Numbered from the stretch's first letter, positions 21,987-35,353 are shown. The stretch: DNA of 64,000 bases from Pachyseris speciosa (GCA_016490735.1 JAEMWC010001006.1:89501-153500), one strand, 5' to 3'. Translations and numbers: made by a program. Notes: a model not told the origin generated them from the sequence alone.

Positions 21987-22400
21987 TTATATATTTTCCA
22001 AGTAGTCTATGATGAATCTATCATTGACACTCGTATCTGTTGAACTGAATTTGGAATTGTGTATTGTATCCAGAATCGATCTGCCTTTTTGTCTCTCGAG
22101 AAGATAGTACAAACACCAATATCCACACAAGCCTGAATCCCTTTCTTGTATCTCATCACCAGAGTATTCAAGTTGTTTCCCGCTTGTAGCCATATATATT
22201 TGAACTTCTGTTGGCATCATCAATCCGAATGAGTCGAAGTATTCACAGTATGTGTCCATATTCCGATAACATACCCAATGAGTGCCAGGTCCAATCCGAC
22301 TGTCAAGATTGACTATTCCACATTCTTTGTTTTTGATTTGTCTTGGCAAAGCATCCCGGCTGAAAACTCCTCTAAAATGTTTTATTCCAAGTTGTTTCAC
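21987..22400 (-). CDS. Adenain-like cysteine protease (element A)
   Basis: Maturation protease of the adenovirus/Maverick type (clan CE fold). The catalytic His is in GPGTHWVCY, the acidic residue in EYFDSFG and the nucleophile in GLCGYWCLYYLL, in the canonical order. It would cleave capsid precursors during assembly. The listed start is a GTG. Homology to the B copy begins about nine codons earlier (LSNFD near 22,427), and no in-frame ATG lies before the catalytic His. The frame stays open upstream in the -1 phase of the pVI-like gene as far as its A11 tract (22,521-22,531), so translation by frameshift, a non-AUG start or splicing must be considered. Confidence 0.9.
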   Translation of the reverse strand: MKQLGIKHFRGVFSRDALPRQIKNKECGIVNLDSRIGPGTHWVCYRNMDTYCEYFDSFGLMMPTEVQIYMATSGKQLEYSGDEIQERDSGLCGYWCLYYLLERQKGRSILDTIHNSKFSSTDTSVNDRFIIDYLENI

Positions 22401-22444
22401 CCAAGCTTGTAAATCAAAGTTTGATAATGGTTTATTGATGAATT

Positions 22445-23290
22445 TTAGAGTATTGTCCCCAGTATAGGGATTGAATTGAATGGACTGTTTTTGCCTAACA
22501 GAAGTCCTTTTCCTTTGGTCTTTTTTTTTTTCATTATAAGACCGATTGGGTTATCCCATGTACCAACAACTGGGGGTGATCTCCATGGCATCATAGCATG
22601 TTTTCCACCACTTGTATTTTTTGGAATTGGATCTGGAACATGAACTGGCAATGACCGTCTTGGACGGCTTGGCTCAACATGCAAACCTTTTCCAGTTAAT
22701 GCATTGATAAGCATGGGAATTCCAATACTTGCCAAAAGTGTTCCAAGAAAACCACCAGACTGAGTTCTTGTTGGTTTGATAGCAAGTTGTCCACCAGACT
22801 GCATCGCATTGACAAGATCAGCCATTTGTCTCACATTTAACAAATCTTTATAATTCAATAGTTGGGACAAGTTTTGATTGGGAATAATGAATCCTCCTTT
22901 TTGTTTCTTTCCAAACAATTTATCAATGCCGAGACTTGCTAATGAAGAAAGAGCACCTGTGGCCAATGCTGGAGCCGCTCTAGGTACTGCCTTACCTGCA
23001 TATGGCGATAGTCTTGTTCCAAGTGAAAAAAGACTTGACCAAAGAGAACCTCCATGTACAACAGCTTTTCTGATTTGAGTTTTTGATATACTGATGTCTG
23101 ATCCTTTTCCCAATCTTTTTTATTTCATCAGTTTACCAATTTGCCTTTTGGTCAACATGAGTTGATCACCACCAGACAATTCATTATGAGATAACCTCAA
23201 TGTTACCGCTGAATTTGATTTAATAGCTTTTGCTAATTTTTCTCTCTGACCTTCTGAAAGTGTCACTCCATGAGGATGATAAGTAGTCAT
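22445..23290 (-). pseudogene. pVI-like minor capsid protein with one in-frame stop (element A)
   Basis: The start ATG at 23,288-23,290 (MTTYHPHGVTLS) matches the intact 290-residue B protein. An in-frame TAA at 23,120-23,122 separates the first 56 codons from the remainder, which stays open to 22,445. The body has the SLWSSLFSLGTRLSPYAGKA amphipathic segment followed by an Ala-rich hydrophobic stretch (ATGALSSLASLG), glycine-rich linkers (QSGGF), a KKKKTKGKG basic patch, and the C-terminus KNSPFNSIPILG. These are features of Maverick pVI/pX-like minor capsid proteins. In adenoviruses pVI is a lytic internal capsid protein cleaved by the protease, and the same role is inferred. Confidence 0.82.
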
Positions 23291-23321
23291 ATAATATATG
23301 TTTATACTAAATTGTATTTAT

Positions 23322-24608
23322 TTACATAGATCTAAGAATCAACTTTCCATCAGTCTTTCTCATCTCAATATCCTGTTCATATAGCACAAGTGCATACACA
23401 CTGTAATCAGCATCAGTTACACCACTCAAAGTGTATTTGAAAGTCAGTTTTGTCATTCCGTCTTTTATGTCATGTTTCTGTTTTGTCAAATCAAAGTAAA
23501 CAAATGGGAATATTGTACCAAAGTTTTGTCTGTTAAGAAGGGTGCTATCACTAAAGTCATTTACAACTTGAACATATTTCAAAACATCTCTGAATACTCT
23601 TGATGGTTCTGTTGATGGTTTATAATGAACCTCTGGATAATCATTCCCGTTGCCAACCTCAAGATAACAATCATTTAATTTTCTGTTATTAGCAACATTG
23701 AATGTGTTATAGAGAAATTTATTTTCTCTCTGATCCGAATCATTTGTATCGTTGATGATGAATACAAAGACATGTCTAGATTTGTTTATTCCCGTTGAGA
23801 TGCGGAAATTGGCAGTCTGTTGTCTTGTTGAATTGCCTCTCTCAACCATTTCTCTCATGTAAGTCCACTTTCTGTTGTCAAGATACTTGCTCATGTACAA
23901 GGACTTTCCCACAGAATTGAAAATGATACGAGGAGTAATTAGCTGGAATTTAGTTAGTATCACACGACATTCATCACTAGCCTGCCAAATCAAATTGGCA
24001 TCACTTTCAAGTTCAATGTTAACCTCTACTTTCGAGTTAGGCAAAAGTTCATCCCAAAGGCTCTTGAAAAAACCGTATCTGTTCAATGCTATCTCTGCAT
24101 TAACTTCACCATCATCATTAAGCAAAGCTTTACGAACTGCGAATCCTTTGTTATAATTAGCCGCCTGAGCTGTTCTATGTTCAGCATGCCTGCTGGTGTC
24201 AAGATAGAAGAACTCATTGGTTCCCTGACTTGAAGCATAACCTTGTGAATACTCAAGCAACGACTTTATATTTGTGGCTTGGTTAGCATCACGGCATTCA
24301 TACACATCTATTCCATTTATTTTCACATTAATTGTTCTAATAAGAGCGTGGACTGAATTAACAATACCATTTCGATCTGCATTAGCAATAGCAGCTCCAT
24401 CTGCAAGCTTATTTGCTTTGAAAACAACATTAAAACGACCATTGTACCAGTCAAATGGTGTTGTCTCTCCACTATTATCGGCAACGAAACGGTGACCTGT
24501 TTTCCTCTGATGAGCATTATTTGCTACTACAGTATTAAGTGCTGCCTCAAGCTCAAAGACAACATCTTCATATCGTTCGATATATTTTGGGTCGCGATAG
24601 TTTGACAT
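23322..24608 (-). CDS. Major capsid protein (hexon-like, double jelly roll), element A
   Basis: An intact 428-residue frame, about 90% identical by eye to the B protein (427 residues). Recognisable phrases of the Maverick/adintovirus hexon family include FDWYNGRFNVVFK, KLADGA, DVYECRDANQATN, TNEFFYLDTS, KWTYMREMVERGN, LEVGNGNDYPEVHY and DYSVYALVLYEQD. It is shorter than many Maverick MCPs (about 500-600), so surface loops may be reduced. The ATG is preceded at exactly 12 nt by TCTA on the coding strand (24,621-24,624). It would form the pseudo-hexameric capsomers. Confidence 0.92.
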   Translation of the reverse strand: MSNYRDPKYIERYEDVVFELEAALNTVVANNAHQRKTGHRFVADNSGETTPFDWYNGRFNVVFKANKLADGAAIANADRNGIVNSVHALIRTINVKINGIDVYECRDANQATNIKSLLEYSQGYASSQGTNEFFYLDTSRHAEHRTAQAANYNKGFAVRKALLNDDGEVNAEIALNRYGFFKSLWDELLPNSKVEVNIELESDANLIWQASDECRVILTKFQLITPRIIFNSVGKSLYMSKYLDNRKWTYMREMVERGNSTRQQTANFRISTGINKSRHVFVFIINDTNDSDQRENKFLYNTFNVANNRKLNDCYLEVGNGNDYPEVHYKPSTEPSRVFRDVLKYVQVVNDFSDSTLLNRQNFGTIFPFVYFDLTKQKHDIKDGMTKLTFKYTLSGVTDADYSVYALVLYEQDIEMRKTDGKLILRSM

Positions 24609-24620
24609 ATATTAATGGGT

Positions 24621-24624
24621 TAGA
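24621..24624 (-). promoter_or_regulatory. TCTA motif 12 nt before the element A MCP start
   Basis: The coding strand reads TATCTAACCCATTAATATATG. The TCTA lies in an AT-rich setting 12 nt before the ATG, the same spacing as at eight other genes in the two elements. Confidence 0.7.
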
Positions 24625-24633
24625 TAAAGTTGT

Positions 24634-24871
24634 TCATTTTATTTTCCGAGGTCTGCCTCTCTTTCTTTTGATCACACTCCCACTCCCACTAACGCTCCCA
24701 CTCTTCATCTTGCTTAAAAGTTCTATTATTTTATCACCACCTTTTTTCCCAGCATGTTCACCAATTGTTGTAGCTGCTTTTTCAGTTGCTTTCTTTACAG
24801 CTGTTTTGGCAAGGTCAGTAAAGATGCCTTCACCAATTTGTTCATATTTTTTTTAATTCAAACCTTTTCAT
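24634..24871 (-). pseudogene. AT-hook core-like protein, frameshifted near its start (element A)
   Basis: The gene starts with MKRFELKK. One extra A in an A-run then shifts the frame, after which the homologous frame (EQIGEGIFTDLAKTAVKK) runs to KRKRGRPRKIK and stop. The total length is 238 nt, not a multiple of three. The product is alanine- and lysine-rich with an AGKKGGDKIIELL helix and a C-terminal AT-hook, suggesting a virion DNA-condensing core protein. The B copy has a different lesion at the same end. The A-run may allow slippage rather than pure loss of function. Confidence 0.65.
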
Positions 24872-24884
24872 ATACTATTAGGTT

Positions 24885-25670
24885 TTATAATTCAGTCCCT
24901 CTCAAGAATAACTCAATATACCAATCTATCCCATTTAAATCAACTGGAGCTCTAGAAGAGTCTGTGACATAAAAGCGTATTGAACTGATTGAATGTGTTG
25001 AGACTGGATTCCATGAAAGAAAAAGAGGTTTATAATTGAATGGTAAACTTCTGACGAGATCTGTGACTGGAATAACAGCAATAGTATTTGTGGAATTTCC
25101 ATCAACGATGCTATCTGTAACCTTATCACAATTAATGTAAATTTCATCTACTCCACATGTTATATCAGGTAAGTTTGTTCCATATTCAGTGGCTGAAATT
25201 ATTTTTGAATCAAACCCGATAAGTTTACTGAAATCAAAATTTCTCAGATCGACTCGATAGTTTTCATTCAGTTCAATCAAGATACGATATGTTGATAAAA
25301 CGAAAAATATATTGATACCATACTTAAATTTTGATTCGTCTGTTTCAGATGGATTCAGTATATGTCCATTTTTTCTCAAGTACTCATGAATGTAGCTATT
25401 AATTTCATCATATGAATACATCCCGTCAACGAATGTTATTGTTTCCCAGTTCGCGCCTTTGTCATGGCTATATTTAATTTGATTATTCCCGTAAGATTCT
25501 CTGATGTTATACCAGCTGTATGTCATGTTAATAGACTTCACAGCCATTTCATATTTCATATCATTTGATAATACTAGAGGAGTATTGAATCTTTTTTCAA
25601 AATCATGACTCTTACTAACACCAATTTTGTCTCTGTTTTTACTGTTGAATCGTAATGATATTTCTGTCAT
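24885..25670 (-). CDS. Penton-like minor capsid protein (single jelly roll), element A
   Basis: An intact 261-residue frame with the Maverick penton signatures LRFNSKNRDKIGVSKSHDFE near the start, NMTYSWYNIR, FVDGMYSYDEINSYIHEYL and VDLNGIDWYIELFLRG at the C-terminus. It would occupy capsid vertices. The B copy is the same length and about 85-90% identical by eye. It lies between the coiled-coil protein and the core protein on the same strand with a spacing of three bases upstream. A TCTA motif is 12 nt before the ATG. Confidence 0.88.
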   Translation of the reverse strand: MTEISLRFNSKNRDKIGVSKSHDFEKRFNTPLVLSNDMKYEMAVKSINMTYSWYNIRESYGNNQIKYSHDKGANWETITFVDGMYSYDEINSYIHEYLRKNGHILNPSETDESKFKYGINIFFVLSTYRILIELNENYRVDLRNFDFSKLIGFDSKIISATEYGTNLPDITCGVDEIYINCDKVTDSIVDGNSTNTIAVIPVTDLVRSLPFNYKPLFLSWNPVSTHSISSIRFYVTDSSRAPVDLNGIDWYIELFLRGTEL

Positions 25671-25673
25671 ATA

Positions 25674-26513
25674 CTATTGCATTAGATATTTCATCATTAT
25701 TTTATTGAGCTCATTATTTGAGACAACACCCAATCTGCTTAATGTGTGCAATATATTTACAAACTCATTTCTGACACCCATGCTATTATTACCAGTAAAA
25801 ATAGACCAACCAAGTAACTGTAGTCTTGAAAGCAAGTCACCGATATTATTATAATGGACAACGCCGGCTCCATATTGCACTTTTCTCTTTTTCATACCTT
25901 GTCCTGTTTTGTATTTGTAAGAAGCTAATACATCTGCAATCGTTTCTCTATATTTTCTCAAAGTTTGTAATTCTCTATCATAAGATTGCCTATCTTCTAT
26001 TTTTTTTACTTTTGATTTTTTACTTCCTAATATTTTGGCGATATCTGCAGCTTTTTTCTTTTCCTCGAGAAGTTTTTGTGGGCTGACTTGAGTTAAATCA
26101 TTTGGTTTCAAAAACTTATGATTTTTTAATATAATTCTGTCATCTTTATCGAAATTGTTTTCGACTGCTAATGTGGTGGTTTTCTTTTCCTCATCTTTTG
26201 GTGCTTCAATGGCTTTAGGAAGTTCCGTATCTAATATAATTGATCTGAGATTAGATTCCATAACATCATCAAGTCCTTTTGTCAAAGCCAGTTGATTTTG
26301 TTTCAACTGTTCAATAACTTCATCCTGTTTTTTGTCGACACTTTCTTTCACACTCTTCTGAACATCAATAGAGGGTTTCAATAATTCTGACGTTTCATCA
26401 TATGCATCCTGTTTTCTGTTTTCGTACGTCTTGATAACCTCACGAACTTCTCTCGTCTTATTTCCAGCTTCAATTCCACTTTGAAGAAGCCTTTTCATAC
26501 GCTCTATATCCAT
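25674..26513 (-). CDS. Coiled-coil virion protein with conserved C-terminal helix domain (element A)
   Basis: A 279-residue frame starting MDIERMKRLLQSGIEAGNK. The first 110 residues are strongly helical with heptad-like charge (KSVKESVDKKQDEVIEQLKQ). The middle is lysine/glutamate-rich and diverges from B. The last 70 residues (GDLLSRLQLLGWSIFTGNNS ... LNKIMMKYLM) are conserved with B. No enzymatic motif is seen. Position beside the penton and ATPase suggests a structural or scaffold protein. This copy is intact, whereas the B copy is broken in the middle. Confidence 0.65.
   Translation of the reverse strand: MDIERMKRLLQSGIEAGNKTREVREVIKTYENRKQDAYDETSELLKPSIDVQKSVKESVDKKQDEVIEQLKQNQLALTKGLDDVMESNLRSIILDTELPKAIEAPKDEEKKTTTLAVENNFDKDDRIILKNHKFLKPNDLTQVSPQKLLEEKKKAADIAKILGSKKSKVKKIEDRQSYDRELQTLRKYRETIADVLASYKYKTGQGMKKRKVQYGAGVVHYNNIGDLLSRLQLLGWSIFTGNNSMGVRNEFVNILHTLSRLGVVSNNELNKIMMKYLMQ
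25683..25686 (-). promoter_or_regulatory. TCTA motif 12 nt before the element A penton start
   Basis: Coding strand ATATCTAATGCAATAGTATATG. TCTA is separated from the ATG by 12 nt. It lies inside the 3' end of the upstream coiled-coil gene. Confidence 0.65.
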
Positions 26514-26543
26514 ACAAGTACATTGGATAAAATCTTATCATAA

Positions 26544-26547
26544 TCTA
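26544..26547 (+). promoter_or_regulatory. TCTA motif 12 nt before the element A ATPase start
   Basis: Plus strand TAATCTAAACTATTAACATATG. It lies in the 46-bp divergent intergenic region that divides the leftward and rightward gene blocks. Confidence 0.7.
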
Positions 26548-26559
26548 AACTATTAACAT

Positions 26560-29963
<3,404 letters not shown>

Positions 29964-30088
29964 GTAGAAACATAAGAACAGTTACAGTCAATAAATCATT
30001 ATCCAAAGGTTATTTAATAATTGATTATTCACATCCTAATACAGGTGCTTTCGATACAACATTCACACTTGAAGTGATTATGAATTAA

Positions 30089-30092
30089 TCTA
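30089..30092 (+). promoter_or_regulatory. TCTA motif 12 nt before element A fibre 2
   Basis: Plus strand TTAATCTAAATTAATATTATATG. TCTA overlaps the region right after the preceding stop codon, 12 nt before the ATG. Confidence 0.65.
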
Positions 30093-30104
30093 AATTAATA
30101 TTAT

Positions 30105-31063
30105 ATGGGTGTATTCGACCACACAATAGAACATATAAATGTGAAAAGTAAAGATGGAACTGGATTTAAATTAACAAACGATGGGAACTATGATCTTGAA
30201 AACAAACGTTTGACAAATGTAAAACCCGGCGATGATGTTAATCATGTCGTTGTTAAATCACAAGTTTCTGATATTGTCAGAGATAGTTTTTTAGATTTAT
30301 GGGTTTCTGAATATATTAGATCATACTCAAAATGTGTTTATCAAATCGACAGAGCGAATAATAATTTTGTAGATATGAATGCAGACAGAAAAGTTGAAAC
30401 ATTATATGATCTCTCAAATGAAGAAAATAATGCAACTCAATCAGCTTTAATTTTAAGACCCACTGTTTGTACCAAGGCTGAGAAACATAATGGACGTTAT
30501 TTTTTAAAGTTTAATGGATCACAGAGAATGATAAGTCAAATCAATTTAAATAATGATGTTGTTAATATTTACATTGTTTATAAATTAAATTCAAATACAG
30601 GTGGAAATCCATGGAAAATGGTCTTTTTGGTCATGATAATGGAGGTTATGATAAGTTTGTTAGCTAGTGGGGTTCAAATTTAGTTATAAGTGGTGTTGAT
30701 CAATCAAATTGTGTATATTTTGGTCCAACAGCATCTATACAAAATTTCACAAAATTAGCAGATTATTCCGTAAATGATTTAAGTCAAATTAATGTTTGGC
30801 ATTGTTTATCTGTTCATTGGAATAATTTATCTTCTCCAAATACGAATAAAAGTAAAATCTATTGGAACAAAAAACATATGGGAAGTTTTACATCTGCTAA
30901 TAGAACCGGTAGTCAACAAATGACTTTTGGTGATTTAAATCCTAATTCCATCGCACCTTTAGACGGTTGTATTAGTTTTTTCTGTGTATACTTAGATTTT
31001 ATGTTGGATGAAAAAACAATTTTAGATCATCATCAAATTTTAATTCAACGATATAGTATATGA
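30105..31063 (+). pseudogene. Fibre protein 2 with LamG/ConA-like domain, frameshifted (element A)
   Basis: Homologous to the intact 326-residue B protein at 54,361-55,341. The A copy lacks the short collagen segment. One base is lost near 30,617 and a TAG follows near 30,666. After that the homologous frame resumes (SGVDQSNCVYFGPTA ... DEKTILDHHQILIQRYSI) to 31,063. The domain has the pattern of a concanavalin/laminin-G-like beta-sandwich (HNGRYFLKFNGSQRM, VWHCLSVHW, PLDGCISFFCVYLD). A carbohydrate-binding spike is inferred. Confidence 0.72.
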
Positions 31064-31482
31064 TAGAAGACATAATTAAATACATTAGCTATCTTTTTGA
31101 TAAAACCAAACAACAACACAACAGCGTTGATGATGCCATACTAAAGTCATGCCTAGTATACCAATTTTTGTATTTCAAGCATTTCAAAAGAATACTTCCA
31201 ATTAACAACATTTTATACATTCATAATGATATAGGACTTATTGGTCCGGGAAATGGCTGCCTTACACGATTTTTTGGAAGAACACTTGGTTGGATTCATG
31301 TATTACACTCACATAGTATTCTCCACGATGCGTATGGAAGATTTTATAACCGTTATTCGTTAGACCGAGGATATTGTTATGCCATACCCAAGAACCTTAC
31401 ACCAAAATGGATGAAAAGATCTCCATTATGGGGTCAGATTTCCGGTTTAATATATTGCGTATCCAAGAGAATAATAATATAA
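31060..31482 (+). CDS. Small conserved protein with GPGNGC and HDAYG motifs, possibly PLA2-like (element A)
   Basis: A 140-residue frame that overlaps the stop of fibre 2 (ATGA). Conserved core GLIGPGNGCLTRFFGRTLGW, then SILHDAYGRFY and DRGYCYAIP. A glycine-rich loop followed about 30 residues later by HD-x-Y recalls secreted phospholipase A2, but the normal disulfide cysteines are mostly missing, so this is tentative. The B copy carries one premature stop. A membrane-active entry function would fit but is not shown by sequence. Confidence 0.5.
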   Translation: MIEDIIKYISYLFDKTKQQHNSVDDAILKSCLVYQFLYFKHFKRILPINNILYIHNDIGLIGPGNGCLTRFFGRTLGWIHVLHSHSILHDAYGRFYNRYSLDRGYCYAIPKNLTPKWMKRSPLWGQISGLIYCVSKRIII

Positions 31483-31491
31483 ATGATATAT

Positions 31492-31953
31492 ATGACAGAG
31501 CAACGAAAAAGCATATTCAACTGGAACCATATTTCAAGTGAATTAACAAAAGACCAGATCAAGGAATTAAAAGCCTATTACCACACATATCATAGAAAGT
31601 GTTGGGCTCACAAACGGGCGGTAAAACGGTTCAAAAAATGGAAATTACTGGGGAACTCATTGTCTATCATCTTTGCAACTGGTGGTGTTAGTTTGATAGC
31701 CATCAGTACAGCAGCACTTTTGATTCAAGGGTGGATGAAGCACAAAAACCTCGATCTAAAAATCCAAAATTGTACATACGCATATCAAAGCTACCAACAT
31801 TTGCTGAACACCATAAAAGAAATAACGAGAGGTGGTAATTTTGATCCTTCCATCATCCATAACACAATGAAGCACATTGATGATTATGTTGTAGATAACA
31901 GTCCAATAATAGACAGATTTTTGATAGAATACGACAAAAAATTCACTTGTTAA
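31492..31953 (+). CDS. Membrane protein with paired hydrophobic segments (element A)
   Basis: The start is set at MTEQRKSIF (31,492), which aligns with the B start; an ATG nine bases upstream is the alternative. A basic segment (CWAHKRAVKRFKKWK) precedes a glycine-rich hydrophobic region (LLGNSLSIIFATGGVSLIAISTAALLIQGWM). A helical C-terminal domain with QNCTYAYQSYQHLL follows. Compared with B the hydrophobic region has lost 12 residues between two ATGG/ATGGV repeats. The layout recalls SLATT-type effector proteins, a comparison I cannot verify. It is likely a virion or host membrane protein. Confidence 0.6.
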   Translation: MTEQRKSIFNWNHISSELTKDQIKELKAYYHTYHRKCWAHKRAVKRFKKWKLLGNSLSIIFATGGVSLIAISTAALLIQGWMKHKNLDLKIQNCTYAYQSYQHLLNTIKEITRGGNFDPSIIHNTMKHIDDYVVDNSPIIDRFLIEYDKKFTC

Positions 31954-32494
31954 GTACATAAATAATTTTATCAAATATCAATAACATAATTTCAACCCAA
32001 TATTTATTATAAATTTTGAGTGTTCTTTTCGAATTAGTAATTATTATTTTCTCATAAGGAAGACCAAGCATTAAAAATATTTGCTTAAGGACAAAATTAG
32101 TACTTATCATCCTTTTACGATTCTTATTCACTAAAGGAAGAACTTTGTCTATCTCTTTGAATATTTTCAATATTTTACTATTATCTTTCAGAGAAATTTG
32201 AAATCCCATACTATTCATCACATTTTCAATATGGTACTTCCGATGATATACAGATTTTCGTCTTATTTTATACATATTCTCATGAAAGTCAACGTATTCT
32301 TTACAAAAATCATAACTATGGACGGAACCACAATTTAGACAAACATTTTCACCATCATCGTTAAACATTTCCTGATTACTGCAGCATTGTAGTACCACAC
32401 TACTATTAACTTCTGCCAATTGCTGATCACAAAAAGGACAAGTATACTCTTCCATATTCTTTAATTCATTGTGAATTACTGAATTACAACTCAT
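31943..32494 (-). CDS. VLTF3-like zinc-ribbon transcription factor (element A)
   Basis: A 183-residue protein. N-terminal paired C-x2-C motifs (CPFCDQQL and CLNCGSVHSYD) are followed by YKIRRKSVYHRKYHIENV and a helical C-terminus (KVLPLVNKNRKRMIS). The ribbon and the Y-x-R-x3-Y-x-R-x-H-x-x-x-V pattern match the viral late transcription factor 3 (VLTF3/A2) family of poxviruses and other NCLDV-like viruses. It would activate late gene transcription, possibly through the TCTA motifs described here (inference). It is transcribed towards the rightward block and overlaps the membrane gene end by 11 nt. Confidence 0.72.
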   Translation of the reverse strand: MSCNSVIHNELKNMEEYTCPFCDQQLAEVNSSVVLQCCSNQEMFNDDGENVCLNCGSVHSYDFCKEYVDFHENMYKIRRKSVYHRKYHIENVMNSMGFQISLKDNSKILKIFKEIDKVLPLVNKNRKRMISTNFVLKQIFLMLGLPYEKIIITNSKRTLKIYNKYWVEIMLLIFDKIIYVLNK

Positions 32495-32554
32495 TCTATA
32501 CTATTATTTGAGATAATATTTTTATGTTACTAACACATGACTCATTTCCTGTTT

Positions 32555-32881
32555 TTCCGAGAATGTCACGCTTGGTGATTTTTCCGAGAAAGTCACGCAT
32601 TTTTAATAAACTATAGATTTCATCAAATGTAAAAATGCGCTGATAACCCCCTATAAAATAAATTGAATCCATCATGTGTAAAAATACGCTGGTACCCCCA
32701 AGTACTGTTTTTCCAAGAAGGTAATTTTCCGAGAAAGTCACGCATTTTTAATAAACTATAGATTCCAAAATACGAGATCAAAATGTTGAAATCATCGAAT
32801 TGTATCATCAGATAGTAGTATAGTAGTTGGGTTTGGTAACAGATCATTTTATGATCTGGTACCCCCAACTACTATACTACT
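32555..32881 (-). repeat. Element A right terminal inverted repeat
   Basis: Reverse complement of 14,852-15,177 with about seven differences. The outer 68 bp are the same imperfect palindrome. The flanking 6 bp ATAACA at 32,882-32,887 duplicate the left flank. Confidence 0.93.
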
Positions 32882-32887
32882 ATAACA

Positions 32888-33519
32888 CTCAACTATTATT
32901 ACCATAATTTCATGTATATCGAATCTGAATGAACATGCATATAATCTTCTAGGATTCAAATTAAAAAAAGTCATGTTTATGAGAACGTTTGATAAACAGA
33001 AGCGTTGACTTTATATGACTTTTGAAATTTCTAGCTCCAACTTACATTTCTAAAACAACTGATGTTATTAACATCTTACTTAGCCTCGCAGATAGCTAAT
33101 TCACTTACAAGTCACCCTGCACATAGCTGTGAACTCCGTCACCTTGAGTGGAAGCAATCACAATTGAAAGTAGCACAATAACCGCAGGAAAGCCTTTGAG
33201 AAAGAACAAACGTCGCAAGGATCCGTAAACGAGAAACGAAGAGCAAGGAACTGTCCGTTAAAAGCTCTCTTAAGCCCCCCGTCTCTATTACCCCCCCCCC
33301 TCTAATAATCCCCCCGTTTGGAAGTCGGTTTTTGAAATAAGCCCCTCCCCCCTTCCCTCCTTTGGAACATGAGATTTTGTAATAAGTCCCTCCTCTTCCC
33401 TCTTACGAAATCCACTTCATGCGGCCTAGTCGGTTGGTTTGTAAACAAATATACAATCAAACAGATGATATTGTTTGCTGCTCTGTATTAATATTAAAGT
33501 TTCACTGCAGTCCTTTTAG
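32888..33519. other. Host spacer between element A and the LINE
   Basis: No gene recognised. It contains C-rich runs near 33,290-33,350. Confidence 0.4.
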
Positions 33520-33752
33520 ATTTGTACAAATGAATGAATGAATGAAATGAATAAATGAAAACGTTATTTAAGTGTCTGTGTATTTAGCTAAAAGCTAATG
33601 GGGGACACTATAATATCATTAATTAAATACCATATAAGAACCAATATACAAAAAATTATTCATTATATAATTGTTTACAAAATTTGTTAAAAAGCTTAAA
33701 AGAAAACCCGTCTAAGAAAAACGGCGAAATTTGTTAAAAAGCCTAAAAACGT

Positions 33753-35353
33753 CTAAATATTTACAAGAATTGAAAGGTGGACTTCCCTGATATTCCTCTT
33801 AAACAAGTTCAGAGTTTCTATCATTCTTAAGTGTCTTGGCAACTTCGACCAAATAAGAGGTCCCATATATTTCATTGAATTCCTACCAAATCTAACAGTT
33901 TCGAATCTTTGTACTTCGAAGTCACTATTCCGTAGGTTATACTGAGTGTTCTTTAAATTAAATAAGTCAGAAATATTCACAGGTACGAGACAGTGTTTAA
34001 ATTTAAACATCAACGTGGCAATGTCTTGTAAATGTCTATTGTACAAACGTCCGTAGTTTGGCGCGGTGTAGCAGTTCTTGATAGGACGCTGATCTGGTTT
34101 TAGACACCGCTCTTAGCACTCGCTCCTGAATCCGCTCGAGCTTCCTCCGATCCGATGCTTTGTAAAAGTGCCAGTTTAACTGGCAATAGGTTAAATGGGG
34201 TAGAATAGAAGACTTGTAAAGTGATAGTTTAGCGTTACAAGGTATCAAGTTGCGTAGCCGCACTAGGACCCCTACGTTTTGACTGGCCTTAGTGCACAGT
34301 TCACTTTTATGACTGGTAAAATTCAGTTTTTCATCGATTTGAACTCCTAAGAGCTTTATTTCCTCCATTCTCTCAATAGCATGACCATCTACGGAAATAT
34401 CTCGATTACCATTCTCTGTGTCAACATTTCTCGGATTGATTGTAAGTAGCTGAAACTTTTCTGGGTTGGCTGAGAGATAGTTGTTCTTGTACCAGGATAG
34501 AGCTTTCTCTCCTTGGATCTTGATACTTTGCGCGATTACTTCATGCTTCTTCCCCACGACATAGATCTGATGATCATCGGTGTACATACCTAGATCAGCA
34601 TTTAAATGGAATGACATGTCATTTTGGAACAAATTCCACAGAAGGGGACCGAAAGACGAACCGTTTAAGCCTATTATCGAAGTATGATCTAAGAAGGTAA
34701 AGAGAATTTTGTCCAAAGCCATACGCCTCTAGTTTCTTTACAGTAAGAGAATGGCAAAGGAAATCGAAGGCTTTACTCATATCTGTAGTCAGGATATACA
34801 CCAGATCCTTTCTGTCAACAGCTGATTTCCAGTCTTCGACGGGTCTAAGTAAAGTGGTCTGACAGCTAAGATGTCTTCTATATGCTGCCAGTCTCTGATA
34901 AAGAGTTGGATCATAGTGACCGGTGACTTGCTTGCTGAGGATGTGCTCAAATGTCTTATTTACGGAGACAAGAGACGTAATGGAACGATAGTTTTTCGCA
35001 TGCTGTTTTTCCCCTTTTTTAAACACTGGCGTCCATTCTCCCATTGTCCACGCGCAAGGCCATTTCCCCAGCTCAATACAGATTTTGTAGAGAGTCATCA
35101 ACGATGGTGCAACCCCACAGGCAACTTTCCTAAGTAGATTAGGTGGTGCTCCGGGGTCCCACTCACAGGACATGTTGGGGATATTATTTTCAAGCGCCCT
35201 TTGCACTTCGTCCTTGCTAACACGATTAAACACAAAATGTGTTCCTTGATATACTTGTCTTAGTGTTTTAATGCTGCCATGATTGTCATGGTTCTCTTCT
35301 GTGATGCTGATAACGCTAGCAATGCTAGCAGCAGCTGTGGTGAAATAGGTCAC
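33753..35353 (-). pseudogene. LINE reverse transcriptase domain, frameshifted
   Basis: Segment 35,353-34,619 carries the fingers and palm start (WTPVFKKGEKQHAKNYRSI, and TTDMSKAFD with the first catalytic Asp). Segment 34,722-34,036 holds the active site YTDD and the downstream thumb (LGVQIDEKLNFTSH). Segment 34,046-33,753 is the conserved LINE C-terminus (NLRNSDFEVQRFETVRFGRN, SKLPRHLR). The frames shift near 34,700 and 34,040. YTDD replaces the usual F/YADD. Confidence 0.85.

Noticed and set aside
24323..24517. Leucine-rich frames antisense or out of frame to the MCP genes (also 47,088-47,282)
   Set aside because: They lie inside the well-supported capsid gene in another frame and are conserved only because the MCP is.
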